From assembly GCA_028285415.1 (NCBI GenBank), contig JANQPF010000009.1, forward strand, positions 558,001 to 622,000: a stretch of 64,000 nucleotides of DNA. Direction: 5' to 3'. This document shows positions 35,906 to 44,500 of this stretch, one piece after another. The stretch's first letter is position 1; each line of letters begins with the position of its first letter. This DNA is from Pseudomonadales bacterium (lineage in GTDB: Bacteria; Pseudomonadota; Gammaproteobacteria; Pseudomonadales; Azotimanducaceae). The position numbers were made by a program, and so were the translations under genes. The notes below the pieces were generated by a model, which was given only the letters and a program-made list of their open reading frames with translations, searched no databases and was not told where the DNA came from.

Positions 35906-37093
35906 TTATGTTTCGCTGAAGGCGCTCAGCGCTTGGATATCATCATCACCCCACGCAAGCTCACGCATGACTTCGCGGGTATGCTCGCCAGGAACCGGAG
36001 CATGCATTCTTAATCCTGTATCCAGCGAATCGTATTCGACTGGATCGCGCACCGATCGGTATGGGCCTTCGATGGGGTGATCGCTAACGGACATTAACTG
36101 CACCGCTTCAAGATGAGGATCAACCATAAGGTCATCGAATCCCAGTACCGGGTTGCAGGGAATCGAGCACTGATCGCAGATTGTGATCCAATCCTCGGTC
36201 GTTTTTGAAGGTGCCGCTGTCGCTACGATGCGATACAAGTCTTCCGCATTTTGCATACGGGCACTGTGCGTCGCGTATTTCGGGTCGTCAGCTAACTCAG
36301 GCGAACCGATAATTTCAAAGAAGTCGTGCCAGTTCGAAGCAGAGTAAGGTAGCAGAGCAATCCATCCGTTTGCGCTCCGGTATGGTCGCCGCTCAGGATT
36401 CAACAAGCGTGAGTAACCTGGCGTACCTTTTGGCGGAATGAGTGCTGCACCCCGCAGGTGTTCAACCATGTTGAAGGCAACCATTGTTTCGAACATGGGT
36501 ACGCTAATGGTTTGTCCATCGCCATGTGAATGGCGATGTAGAAGTGCCGCCATTACCGCCTGGACGATGAACAAGCTACACACTTTGTCGGCAATGACAG
36601 AAGGTGCGTATTGCGGCTCACCGCTTATCTTCTCAAACAAGCCCGCAAATCCCGAAAGCGCCTGTATGGCATCGTCATAGGCAGCTCGGGACGCATATGG
36701 ACCATCCTGCCCATACCCATTCGCCAAACAATAAATCAATCGCGGATAACGGGCTCGTATCTCTTCGCTGCCGAAGCCGAGTCTCGATAGCGCTGCGGCT
36801 CGCATATTGGTCACCAAAACATCCGCTGTCGCAATCAGATCCCACATCGCCCGCCGATCCGGATCCGACTTCAAATTCAGCTTGATGCTACGCTTGTTGC
36901 GGTGGATATCGAGCGCAATCCCGCCAATGCCTTCTTCGTCACCCACCACACTCTCTTCCGCAGAGGGCGGCACAACTTGAATGACGTCGGCACCATGATC
37001 AGCCAACATCCTGCACGCTAAAGGCCCCATGAGGATTGTTGTCAGATCGATCACCCTTATACCGGATAAGGCGCCCAAACGAGGTTTGGTCAT
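35906..37093 (-). CDS. CaiB/BaiF family (class III) CoA-transferase
   Basis: 395 residues. Family features: GIRVIDLTTILMGPLACRMLADHGADVIQV at the N-terminus, KLNLKSDP, ADVLVTNMRAAALSRLGFG, YGQDGPYASRAAYDDAIQALSG and PSVIADKVCSLF, whose Asp aligns with the catalytic Asp of the family. It moves CoA between acyl-CoA and a free acid. The ATG overlaps the TetR stop by 4 bp and AGGAGG precedes it. It closes the minus-strand operon DUF35, thiolase-like, TetR, CoA transferase. Confidence 0.92.
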   Translation of the reverse strand: MTKPRLGALSGIRVIDLTTILMGPLACRMLADHGADVIQVVPPSAEESVVGDEEGIGGIALDIHRNKRSIKLNLKSDPDRRAMWDLIATADVLVTNMRAAALSRLGFGSEEIRARYPRLIYCLANGYGQDGPYASRAAYDDAIQALSGFAGLFEKISGEPQYAPSVIADKVCSLFIVQAVMAALLHRHSHGDGQTISVPMFETMVAFNMVEHLRGAALIPPKGTPGYSRLLNPERRPYRSANGWIALLPYSASNWHDFFEIIGSPELADDPKYATHSARMQNAEDLYRIVATAAPSKTTEDWITICDQCSIPCNPVLGFDDLMVDPHLEAVQLMSVSDHPIEGPYRSVRDPVEYDSLDTGLRMHAPVPGEHTREVMRELAWGDDDIQALSAFSET

Positions 37094-37719
37094 TGTCCTC
37101 CTACAGCGACGCTCGCCCGAACCATTGTTATCGCTTGAGGAATCGCTCGTTTCAGGTCCACTCCCGAGCGATTGACCAATCGCTGCTGCACAATGCCCCG
37201 CAGAAGACCCAAGACAAGAACAGCTTGCATCTCTACATCAACGGTCGCCTCAATCTCTTCGTCTTCGATGGCTTCTCGTAAGACGTTTTCAACAGTGCTT
37301 CTAGCCACCGAGTCGTTTTTTGCGGTGATTTTGGTGAGATCAGGCGTAGCGCTGATTGATTCGGCAATCGCGACATAAACCGCCTTTGCACTCGAGTTCC
37401 GGCGGCTCGCGCCTAGCAAATAGGCTTCGCATAACTTGTCCAACGCGGCGAGTCCACGCAGACCTTCGGTCAGCTCCTGGTTGGTGTCTATTGTGTCGTT
37501 CCGAATTTCCTCCAGAACAGCTTTGATACAGTCTTTTTTAGTGCCGAAGTGATAGGTCACCAGGCCATGGCTGGCGCCCGCTTCGCGTCCGATCTCAACC
37601 ATTGTTGTGCCCGCGTATCCTCGAGCGCTAAGCAGTCGCGTAGCCGCGTCGAGCAGCTTACGTCGAGACGCCTCCCTCCTTTCCTCTTGTGTCCGGCGAG
37701 AAGTAACTTTGACATTCAT
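37090..37719 (-). CDS. TetR/AcrR family transcriptional regulator
   Basis: 209 residues from ATG 37719 (MNVKVTSRRTQEERREAS), 14 bp after the thiolase stop; an in-frame ATG at 37743 would overlap that gene. The helix-turn-helix is KLLDAATRLLSARGYAGTTMVEIGREAGASHGLVTYHFGTKKDC. The rest is helical. It overlaps the CoA-transferase start (ATGA). As the only regulator between the two 27-bp elements, it is the best candidate to bind them. Confidence 0.88.
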   Translation of the reverse strand: MNVKVTSRRTQEERREASRRKLLDAATRLLSARGYAGTTMVEIGREAGASHGLVTYHFGTKKDCIKAVLEEIRNDTIDTNQELTEGLRGLAALDKLCEAYLLGASRRNSSAKAVYVAIAESISATPDLTKITAKNDSVARSTVENVLREAIEDEEIEATVDVEMQAVLVLGLLRGIVQQRLVNRSGVDLKRAIPQAITMVRASVAVGGQ

Positions 37720-37733
37720 GCGTTCCAGGATCC

Positions 37734-38882
37734 TCAAGTGCATTGCAGTACATGTACAACACACACTGCCCCAACGCCTACCATATGAGCAAGTCCAATT
37801 CGCGCATCCGGATGCTGACGCTCCCCGGCTTCTCCCCGGATCTGGCGCACAAGTTCACACACTTGTCCGATTCCGGTTGGCCCTATGGGGTGACCCATTG
37901 CCAACAAACCACCCGAAGGACTGATGGCGTGTTTGCCGCCGACGTGGAAGTCACCGCGTTCCAGCCTATCCGCCGCCTCACCTTCACCGCAAAGACCCAT
38001 CGCCTCCGCGTAAAGCAGCTCTTCAATGGAAAACGCATCGTGAAGCTCAATGACATCGACCTCTTCAGGTCCTATACCCGCCGCTGCCAGCGCATCCTCA
38101 GTGGTCTTTTTTGTCAGCACAACGTCAGGATTTTCACCCGGCGTAAATTCTTGCAGGCGAGATGACGATGCCGTTACTCTCACGGCACGCGAGATGTCCA
38201 TACCGTGCCGCTTCATGGCGGCTTCGGAGGCAACAATTGTCGCTGCGCCCCCTTCCCCAACCGGGGTGCATTGTAGACGCGTGAGCGGACCTGCAATAAC
38301 CGGCGGCGACAGCACTTCTTCCAACGTTCTCGCCTTCTGTCTCTGCGCAAACGGGTTCTCAGCGCCGTAACCGTGATTCTTAACCGCAACTTTTGCAATC
38401 TGTTCACGCGTGGCACCCGTATCCGCCATATACTTTTCTGTGAGCATCGCAAAGTGGGTGAAGGGAACCACGAGACCATCCGCGAGAGAGCGTACCTGGG
38501 CATTAACCGGACCACCGCGCCCGGCACCAGATACGGGCTTATCTACGCCGATCGCAATACTGATGTCCGCTAAGCCGGATGCCACATCATGCACCGCTTG
38601 ACGGAAGGCGGTCGATCCGGAAGCGGAGGCATTCTCAACTTGTGCTACGGCTACGTTTGAGGGACCCAGGTAACGCAGCATCGTCGAACCGGCAGCCATG
38701 CCGATGCGGGCGTTACCCACGTAGGCAGTATTAACGCGTGACCATTCAACACCGGCATCATTGAGTGCTTGGCGAACTGCGGTCAGCCCCAGAGTGACAT
38801 AGGGTGTGTCGGATAAATGTTGGTAACGATGCAGACCGATGCCGGTAACGTACACCGCTCGGTCCCTTAGCAAATTTGCCAT
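37734..38882 (-). CDS. Thiolase-like / lipid-transfer-type protein lacking the nucleophile Cys
   Basis: 382 residues from ATG 38882, one base after the DUF35 stop. The fold is of the SCP2/acetyl-CoA acetyltransferase type: VYVTGIGLHRYQ, GVDKPVSG, ELHDAFSIEELLYAEAMGLC and GGLLAMGHPIGPTGIGQ. Where thiolases have the nucleophilic Cys (NNNCATGS-type), this protein reads VENASASGSTAF, so Cys is replaced by Ser. Known thiolase-fold proteins paired with DUF35 partners and without this Cys include Ltp2-type retro-aldolases of steroid side-chain degradation. With the DUF35 gene directly upstream, a C-C lyase or scaffold role is more likely than classical thiolysis. Confidence 0.87.
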   Translation of the reverse strand: MANLLRDRAVYVTGIGLHRYQHLSDTPYVTLGLTAVRQALNDAGVEWSRVNTAYVGNARIGMAAGSTMLRYLGPSNVAVAQVENASASGSTAFRQAVHDVASGLADISIAIGVDKPVSGAGRGGPVNAQVRSLADGLVVPFTHFAMLTEKYMADTGATREQIAKVAVKNHGYGAENPFAQRQKARTLEEVLSPPVIAGPLTRLQCTPVGEGGAATIVASEAAMKRHGMDISRAVRVTASSSRLQEFTPGENPDVVLTKKTTEDALAAAGIGPEEVDVIELHDAFSIEELLYAEAMGLCGEGEAADRLERGDFHVGGKHAISPSGGLLAMGHPIGPTGIGQVCELVRQIRGEAGERQHPDARIGLAHMVGVGAVCVVHVLQCT

Positions 38883-38883
38883 A

Positions 38884-39267
38884 TCAGTTTCCACCCTCCC
38901 GCACGGGTACAAATACGAACCGCGCCTCGCCATCTATATCTCTAATCTCACCTTCCAACATGACACCCGATGTCGCTTCTGAGCACTCCAGACGACCACG
39001 CACAAGTTGACTTGCCTCCGTCTGCACCTCAGCCACCTGAAACGGCGTTTCCAACTTTTGATCGAGATGAACGGTTGTGTAGGTACGAAGGGTTCCCCGG
39101 GAAGAAAACACATGGTCTTCCAACAACGAAGCATCCGCTCCGCACGCCTCACATCCGTAGGGCTGCGGTGGGAACTGCAAGCTTCCGCAAGCCTTGCAGA
39201 GCGTCCCACGCAATAACACTTCATTATCCTGCAGAACCCAGAGACCTGGTTTTTCAGCTTCCGCCAT
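38884..39267 (-). CDS. DUF35 (Zn-ribbon/OB-fold) protein
   Basis: 127 residues from ATG 39267; a longer frame to 39309 starts without a ribosome site. The rubredoxin-like zinc ribbon is CKACG...CEACG (four Cys, about residues 24-43), followed by an OB-fold with TTVHLDQKLETPFQVAEVQTE. DUF35 proteins bind acyl-CoA and act as partners of thiolase-fold enzymes or hydratases. The next gene, one base downstream, is the Cys-less thiolase-like protein, its probable partner. Divergent from the acyl-CoA ligase at 39360. Confidence 0.88.
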   Translation of the reverse strand: MAEAEKPGLWVLQDNEVLLRGTLCKACGSLQFPPQPYGCEACGADASLLEDHVFSSRGTLRTYTTVHLDQKLETPFQVAEVQTEASQLVRGRLECSEATSGVMLEGEIRDIDGEARFVFVPVREGGN

Positions 39268-39310
39268 TCGACATGTCCACCAGTGGGTTGGCATGAGTCT
39301 ATAATTCAAT

Positions 39311-39337
39311 ATACTATATGGTCAACCAACATGTTTA
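39311..39337 (+). promoter_or_regulatory. 27-bp shared operator-like element, copy 2
   Basis: Starts ATACTATATGGTCAACC on the plus strand and differs from copy 1 by a single base. TTGGCA-N16-TATACT gives a plausible promoter whose -10 overlaps the element start. The element ends 22 bp before the GTG start of the acyl-CoA ligase and also lies upstream of the divergent DUF35 gene. An ATG inside it (39318) is in frame with the ligase but has no ribosome site. Confidence 0.65.
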
Positions 39338-39359
39338 CAGCGAAGCGGGAGGGTTGGCT

Positions 39360-40916
39360 GTGGGCAGTACACCTCTTGAAGGCACTCTAGAGTATTGGGC
39401 TGAAAAACGACCCGATGGCATCGGATTGATCGAAGCGGATCGTAACCTGAGCTATGCACAATGGAACGATCAGGCAAACCGCCTTGCCGAAGCTTTGCAT
39501 AACCGCGGCTTAGGCCGCGGCGATATCGTTGCAGTGCGCACGCAAATACGCCTGGAATGGGCCATCGTCAGCGCGGCACTCGCAAAACTGGGATGTGCGC
39601 TACTAGGCACTAACTGGCGCCTGACACCCGCAGAGTTGGCGTACGTGCTGAAAAATTCGGGTGCCACCGCAATTATCTGTGACGACCCAGATCCCGAGTT
39701 ACTCCTGGGCACACTAGACGAACTGTCAGTCACACTCGCCATCACCATGGACACAACCGCCACCGGATTCGTCGCGTTCTCGGATCTGTTAGTCAGCAAC
39801 AGTGTGGCCCGCTATTCCGATGCCGAGCCAGAGTTGATTATATATACGTCCGGCACCACCGGGCTCCCCAAGGGTGTGGCATCACGCTCGGCCTTGCGCG
39901 CTCGTAGCGACGCCGAGGTTGCTGAGTATCTGCAGGACGTCGCCAATTCCCGGTCGACGCCGCAATCCGACAACGCCGTGCTCATTACGCTGCCGATGCA
40001 TCACGCGGCCGGTCCAGCCGCGCTTGCAGGCGCACTACGCCGCGGAGACCTGATCGTGTTGCTGCGTCGCTTCGAAGCGGAAGCCGCGCTGGCTCTGATC
40101 GACCAATACAAAGTCAACGAATGGACCGGTGTGCCGACCATGTTCAAACGCATTGCTGCGCTTCCCGAACTGTCGCTCGCACGCTATGACGTTTCTTCCA
40201 TCCGTCGTCTTGGCGTCGGCGCCGCACCCGTCACACCAGAGCTCAAGGAGTGGATCGAAGGCTATTTTGGTGAAGGATTACTGACCGAGGGTTACGGTTC
40301 GACCGAAACCGGCATGATCACGTTCATGCCACCGGGTAAACACCGCGAAAAACCAGGTTCAAGCGGACAGCCCCACAAGCATGTGGACATCAGCATTCGC
40401 GACGATTCAGGCAGCTCGCTCCCACCCGGCAGCATCGGTGAAATCTGGGTTCGCACACCGGTCACGATCAACGGCTATTTGAATGCCGATCCGCTGGGGC
40501 CGGACGCGCTCGATGCAGACGGATTCTTCCGCACCGGTGACGTCGGCCACATCGACGAAGACGGCTATCTTTTCATCACTGACCGCGCCAAGGACATGAT
40601 CATCTCCGGCGGTGTAAACATCTACCCTGCCGAGATTGAGGCGGCATTGGCGAAGCATGAAGCCATTCAGGATGTCGCCGTGATCGGCATACCTCACGCC
40701 GAGTTCGGTGAAGAGGTGAAAGCCTTCATTGAGCTCAAACCCGGCAGAACGGCAACCGAAGGTGACATCCTCGACCACGCCGCCGGTCTCCTCGCTTCTT
40801 ACAAAAGGCCGCGCACTATCGACGTGGTCGAAGAATTGCCCAGAAACACCATGGGCAAAATCCTGAAACGCGAATTGAGAGAACCCTACTGGCAAGAGAA
40901 GGAACGAAAAGTATGA
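39360..40916 (+). CDS. AMP-dependent acyl-CoA synthetase
   Basis: 518 residues. GTG at 39360 is preferred because GGGAGGG lies 6 bp before it, whereas an in-frame ATG at 39318 falls inside the conserved 27-bp promoter element. Motifs: IYTSGTTGLPKGVASR, TEGYGSTETGM, FFRTGDVGHIDEDGYLFITDRAKDMIISGGVNIYP and the catalytic Lys in TMGKILKREL. It activates a carboxylate to its CoA ester. The stop overlaps the SDR start in ATGA. First gene of the plus-strand operon ligase, SDR, enoyl-CoA hydratase, MFS. Confidence 0.92.
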   Translation: MGSTPLEGTLEYWAEKRPDGIGLIEADRNLSYAQWNDQANRLAEALHNRGLGRGDIVAVRTQIRLEWAIVSAALAKLGCALLGTNWRLTPAELAYVLKNSGATAIICDDPDPELLLGTLDELSVTLAITMDTTATGFVAFSDLLVSNSVARYSDAEPELIIYTSGTTGLPKGVASRSALRARSDAEVAEYLQDVANSRSTPQSDNAVLITLPMHHAAGPAALAGALRRGDLIVLLRRFEAEAALALIDQYKVNEWTGVPTMFKRIAALPELSLARYDVSSIRRLGVGAAPVTPELKEWIEGYFGEGLLTEGYGSTETGMITFMPPGKHREKPGSSGQPHKHVDISIRDDSGSSLPPGSIGEIWVRTPVTINGYLNADPLGPDALDADGFFRTGDVGHIDEDGYLFITDRAKDMIISGGVNIYPAEIEAALAKHEAIQDVAVIGIPHAEFGEEVKAFIELKPGRTATEGDILDHAAGLLASYKRPRTIDVVEELPRNTMGKILKRELREPYWQEKERKV

Positions 40917-41704
40917 CTGACATCCTGGATCTAGCAGGCCGCGTTGCCTTTGTTACCGGCGCAGGTCAAGGCGTCGGAAGACAAATTGCACTGCACTTTG
41001 CACACCACAACGCCGGCGGCGTGGCGGTCAACGATTACTACCTGGAGCGGGCGGAGGCAGTAGCCGAGGAGATACGGGAAGCCGGTGGCAAAGCGTATCC
41101 TGTCCAAGCTGACGTCTCTGACTATGAATCGGTAAAAGCAGCGCACGCCCAAGTTGTCGAAAACCTCGGTCCGGTTGGCGTACTGGTCAACAACGCAGGC
41201 AACGCTGGCGCCAATCCGGACCCGGACTTGCGCAAACCGTTCTGGGAGACCACGCCGGACGTCTGGAAAAGTTACATTGGTGTCAACTTCGACGGTGTCC
41301 TCAACTGTACCAGCCAGGTTGTCCCCAACATGATCGAGGCTGAAGGCGGACGCATCATCACCATCATTTCCGACGCAGGGCGCTGGGGTGACGCTGGAAT
41401 GGCGATGTACGCCGGCGCTAAAGCTGGAGCTGCAGGTTTCATGCGTTCCGTAGCGCGCACGTTGGGCCGCTACAACATTACGGCAAACTGCATTGCGATC
41501 GGCGCTACTGCAACCCCCCCAATTCTGGCAAGGATGGAGTCCGATCCGGACGGCATGAAGCGAGCCTTGAAAAGCTACATCATCCGGCGCCCCGGCGACC
41601 CGGCGGACGTGGCGAACATGGCGCTTTTCCTCGCATCCGAATCCAACAGCTGGATTACGGGACAAACTTATCCCGTCAATGGTGGGTTTACTCTCGCGCT
41701 GTAG
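40913..41704 (+). CDS. Short-chain dehydrogenase/reductase
   Basis: 263 residues. Cofactor motif TGAGQGVG at residues 15-22, LVNNAGNAG, catalytic Ser in ITIISDAGRWGDAG and YAGAK as the YxxxK pair, with the C-terminal WITGQTYPVNGG. It probably oxidises a 3-hydroxyacyl-CoA or a ring alcohol in the same pathway as the ligase and hydratase around it. It overlaps the ligase gene by 4 bp and precedes the hydratase by 12 bp. Confidence 0.92.
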   Translation: MTDILDLAGRVAFVTGAGQGVGRQIALHFAHHNAGGVAVNDYYLERAEAVAEEIREAGGKAYPVQADVSDYESVKAAHAQVVENLGPVGVLVNNAGNAGANPDPDLRKPFWETTPDVWKSYIGVNFDGVLNCTSQVVPNMIEAEGGRIITIISDAGRWGDAGMAMYAGAKAGAAGFMRSVARTLGRYNITANCIAIGATATPPILARMESDPDGMKRALKSYIIRRPGDPADVANMALFLASESNSWITGQTYPVNGGFTLAL

Positions 41705-41716
41705 GAGGAACAACAA

Positions 41717-42487
41717 ATGAGCGAAAGAATTTTGACGGACCGGCGCGGGCCAATTTTGGTGGTCACCGTGAATCGGCCTGAAGCTAAAAATGCTTTTGAC
41801 GATGAATCATCTCACGCGATGTGTGAGGCGATGGACATGCTCGACAACGAAGATGAGCTGTTTGTCGGCATTATCACCGGAGCCGGCGGCAATTTCTCAG
41901 CGGGAGCTGACCTGAAGGCAGCAGCTGCCAGGGGAGACGCACCGCGCAAACGGCCGCATCGAGGCGGTTTCGGCCTCATGCAGCGCCCGCCCCAGAAACC
42001 TTTGATCGCCGCTATTGAGGGGTATGCGGTCGGGGGTGGACTAGAGATGGCGCTATGCTGTGACCTCATCGTCGCGGCCCAAGATGCAAAGATGGGTTTG
42101 CCCGAGGTGCGTCACAATGTCGTCGCGATCGGCGGCGGATTGTTTCGACTACCTCAGAGAATGCCGTACCACATCGCCATGGAGTTGGCACTGTCGGGTC
42201 AGTTCAAAGATGCGGCGTTTTTCGAACGGTATGGATTGGTCAATCGCATTAGTGAGACAGGACACGCGTTGGATGTCGCCGTTGAACTGGCGGAATCTCT
42301 TTTAGTCAACGGACCAACGGCACTGGCTGCAAGCAAAGAAATCATATGGCAATCCCACAATTGGAACGATGAAGAAGGCTGGACTAAGCAGATGCCGATC
42401 GCCCAGAAGGCGCTTGATTCCGAAGACCGACGGGAGGGCTTGAAGGCATTTGCGGAAAAGCGCAAACCTGTCTGGAAAGGCCGCTGA
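41717..42487 (+). CDS. Enoyl-CoA hydratase/isomerase (crotonase) family
   Basis: 256 residues with AGGAGG before the ATG. Oxyanion-hole segments are NFSAGADLKAAAARG and EGYAVGGGLEMALCCDL; the acid/base region is GLPEVRHNVVAIGGGLFRLPQRM. The family hydrates or isomerises enoyl-CoA and includes ring-opening hydrolases. Operon position after ligase and SDR fits beta-oxidation of the activated substrate. Which of the crotonase reactions it performs is open. Confidence 0.92.
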   Translation: MSERILTDRRGPILVVTVNRPEAKNAFDDESSHAMCEAMDMLDNEDELFVGIITGAGGNFSAGADLKAAAARGDAPRKRPHRGGFGLMQRPPQKPLIAAIEGYAVGGGLEMALCCDLIVAAQDAKMGLPEVRHNVVAIGGGLFRLPQRMPYHIAMELALSGQFKDAAFFERYGLVNRISETGHALDVAVELAESLLVNGPTALAASKEIIWQSHNWNDEEGWTKQMPIAQKALDSEDRREGLKAFAEKRKPVWKGR

Positions 42488-42526
42488 TTCAGAGGTCGAA
42501 AACTCACGATCCGCTGGATTCAAAAC

Positions 42527-43813
42527 GTGAAGCTATTTTATGGGTGGTACATCGTCGTTGCAGCCGTTGTCGTCGGTTTCCTGACGACGGGCTTATCAGG
42601 CTATGCCAACGGAATTCTGCTGCCTTCGCTCGCAGACACGCTGGCGGACGGGAGCCGCGGCGAGATCTCGATAGGATTTTCGATCACCACCGTGATGGCA
42701 GCAATCATTGCGCCGATTGCTGGACGCTTGGGAGATAAGTACTCACCCCGAATCATTCTGCTCATCGGCGCCTGTCTCATTGCGCTGGCATACGTCGGTA
42801 TCGCACTCTCACAGAACCTCTGGCAGTTCTATCTTGCTAAAGGGATTGTGTTCGGCATTGGCATCACCATGGCCGGCCCAACCATTCGCAGTCTAATCGT
42901 AGCCCGCTGGTTCGATAGCTGGCGCGGTAGAGCACTAGGTGTTTCCGTGCTTGGCGCTTCCATCGCAGGTGTCTTTCTACCCCTCATTCTGAACGAGATG
43001 GTGACGCTCCTCGGCTGGCGCAATACGGTTTTCGTCTTCGCGTTTGCGGTGACCGTTCTGCTGATTCCAACCATTTGGTTTGTCATGAAGGATCGTCCTG
43101 AAGACATTGGAGAAGTGCGCGACGGTCATGCCGAGGCCAGCAAGAAAACCACGGATATCGTGAGTGATCGAGCCGACGACGATAAGGTGCTCAGCTGGAT
43201 GGAGATGATCAAACAACGCTCGTTCTGGGCTGCAGGTCTGTGTTTCGGACCGATGACATGCGTCTACATTGCCATTTCTGTACATATGTTCGGCCACGCC
43301 ACGAACTCGGGATTGAGCAACGAGCAGGCTGCGCTCGTGCTATCGGCCATCGCGTTAGCCTCCGTCATTGGGAAGCCGATCATGGGCTTCTTGGCAGACA
43401 CGATCGGCGCTCGAGCGACTACCTGGTTGTCTCTAGCACTACAAGGGTCCGCTTTGCTCCTTTTCACCGCCTCAAGTGAGTTCTGGCACTTTCTCGCGAC
43501 TGCGAGCATGCATGGCCTCGGCTACGCGGCATTCTCTCCCATGCGCACGTATGTACTGTCGACAAGCCTTGGGATGGGATCACTGGGTTCATCCGTGGGC
43601 TTACTCAAGTGGATCGAACTGCCGTTTGGTATCGTCGCCTCGCCACTAGCGGGTTTCGTCTACGACGCCACTGGCAGTTACGACTTTGCTTTTACGGTAT
43701 TTGCAGGTTTCATCGCCGTCGGCGCGATCGGTCCGTTCTTCTTTCGCGACGGCCGGATCAAGAAGGTAAAGATCGAGCCGCATGACAAAGCAGCTCCGAC
43801 CTTAGGCGGATAA
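42527..43813 (+). CDS. MFS transporter, monocarboxylate-type
   Basis: 428 residues with twelve membrane segments, GTG start (GTGAAGCTATTT). YGWYIVVAAVVVGFLTTGLSGYANGILLPSL at the N-terminus and ARWFDSWRGRALGVSVLGASIAG are typical of the oxalate/monocarboxylate-type MFS group. It lies 39 bp after the hydratase gene as the last gene of the operon, so it probably imports the acid that the ligase uses. Downstream begins the region of tRNA-derived repeats. Confidence 0.9.
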   Translation: MKLFYGWYIVVAAVVVGFLTTGLSGYANGILLPSLADTLADGSRGEISIGFSITTVMAAIIAPIAGRLGDKYSPRIILLIGACLIALAYVGIALSQNLWQFYLAKGIVFGIGITMAGPTIRSLIVARWFDSWRGRALGVSVLGASIAGVFLPLILNEMVTLLGWRNTVFVFAFAVTVLLIPTIWFVMKDRPEDIGEVRDGHAEASKKTTDIVSDRADDDKVLSWMEMIKQRSFWAAGLCFGPMTCVYIAISVHMFGHATNSGLSNEQAALVLSAIALASVIGKPIMGFLADTIGARATTWLSLALQGSALLLFTASSEFWHFLATASMHGLGYAAFSPMRTYVLSTSLGMGSLGSSVGLLKWIELPFGIVASPLAGFVYDATGSYDFAFTVFAGFIAVGAIGPFFFRDGRIKKVKIEPHDKAAPTLGG

Positions 43814-43882
43814 GGAACGTGGCACTCCGTAATGGCGAGGGTCGACGCACAAATCGGCTACTGGACGTTGGAGGGGCTGAGC

Positions 43883-44078
43883 TGGTCGGGACGGCAGGAT
43901 TTAACCGCCAACCGCGTTGCTGCGACCGGTCGCAGGGAAAGTGGTGCGCGAGGGAAGATACTGAATCAATAATTGGAAATTGGTCGGGACGGCAGGATTT
44001 AACGCGCCGGGCTCCGGCTGCGACCTAGTGGTCGCTTCTGACAACAATTCAGGACATGAAGTAGTTCGAGTAGAGAAA
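43883..44078 (-). repeat. Two degenerate copies of the tRNA-Pro 3' end at 98-bp steps
   Basis: At 43883 and 43981 the same 23 bp occurs, TGGTCGGGACGGCAGGATTT plus AAC, which is the complement of the last 24 nt of tRNA-Pro(GGG), CCA included, minus one base in the T loop. The third copy, at 44079, is the left island repeat; steps are exactly 98 bp and 98 bp. Each of the two units also has GCTGCGACC at the same offset, inside GC-rich dyads (CTGCGACCGGTCGCAG in the first; GCGACC-TAGT-GGTCGC in the second). No gene is seen here. Confidence 0.75.
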
Positions 44079-44123
44079 TGGTCGGGACGGCAGGATTTGA
44101 ACCTGCGACCACTTGACCCCCAG
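44079..44123 (-). repeat. Left attachment-site repeat (attL-like)
   Basis: These 45 bp are identical to 56459-56503, the 3' part of tRNA-Pro from the first base of the anticodon loop to CCA. The bases just before (GTAGAGAAA versus GTAGGGAAATT) are also alike. Such a repeat is the usual product of tyrosine-recombinase integration at a tRNA gene, with crossover in the anticodon loop. The right copy keeps the tRNA intact. Confidence 0.8.
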
Positions 44124-44448
44124 CGTCCAGACCCGATCAAAAGGCCCACATAGATTACGGGCTACAGGGCGACCTCACACACTTCAATTTAGCTGCGGAT
44201 TCCAATCCCACAGAATCTGCACGGTTGGAAGCCATCCTACGCCTACCAATATCCGACCAGTTTGGATTCGATATATCCGATTACCTCAGTTATCGATACC
44301 AGGCATACCGAGGTATTCCCATGTCACGACGACTCCATCATCGCCTGGAGGTTAGACGCTCGACCCCTTTTTGGTTGATCATCTTGATAGCAGACCGAAC
44401 AATTGTCTACCCTTAATGTTCCTATTCAAAGGATCAGATCTTTTTTAA
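44124..44448. other. Island left end without a recognised gene
   Basis: A plus-strand frame is open from 44113 to 44416 but has no ATG near its beginning (first usable start TTG 44225, or ATG further in) and no ribosome site. Its translation (RLPISDQFGFDISDYLSYRYQ) is not one I recognise. It may be the tail of a gene lost at integration, or chance. Confidence 0.4.
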
Positions 44449-44467
44449 CACTGCGGGCTTTGCAGTG
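44449..44467. terminator. Hairpin after the island operon
   Basis: CACTGC-GGGCTTT-GCAGTG forms a 6-bp stem 34 bp downstream of the last operon gene (44501, minus strand). The sequence after it on the minus strand is TTAAAAAA rather than a T-run, so it is not a textbook intrinsic terminator. Confidence 0.3.
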
Positions 44468-44500
44468 GTGGGCTCCGTAGCTGCGCTAATCAGGAGTGGC

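Noticed and set aside
39318-39359. ATG 39318 as start of the acyl-CoA ligase
   Set aside because: It lies inside the 27-bp element that is conserved at another promoter, and has no ribosome site; GTG 39360 has GGGAGGG at ideal spacing.
43883-44123. Regularly spaced repeats considered as a CRISPR array
   Set aside because: Only three units, a 98-bp period and a repeat that equals a tRNA 3' end; no cas gene is near. They are tRNA-derived.
44113-44416. Open frame at the left end of the island as a gene
   Set aside because: No start with a ribosome site and no recognisable product; kept only as a non-coding region with a possible gene tail.
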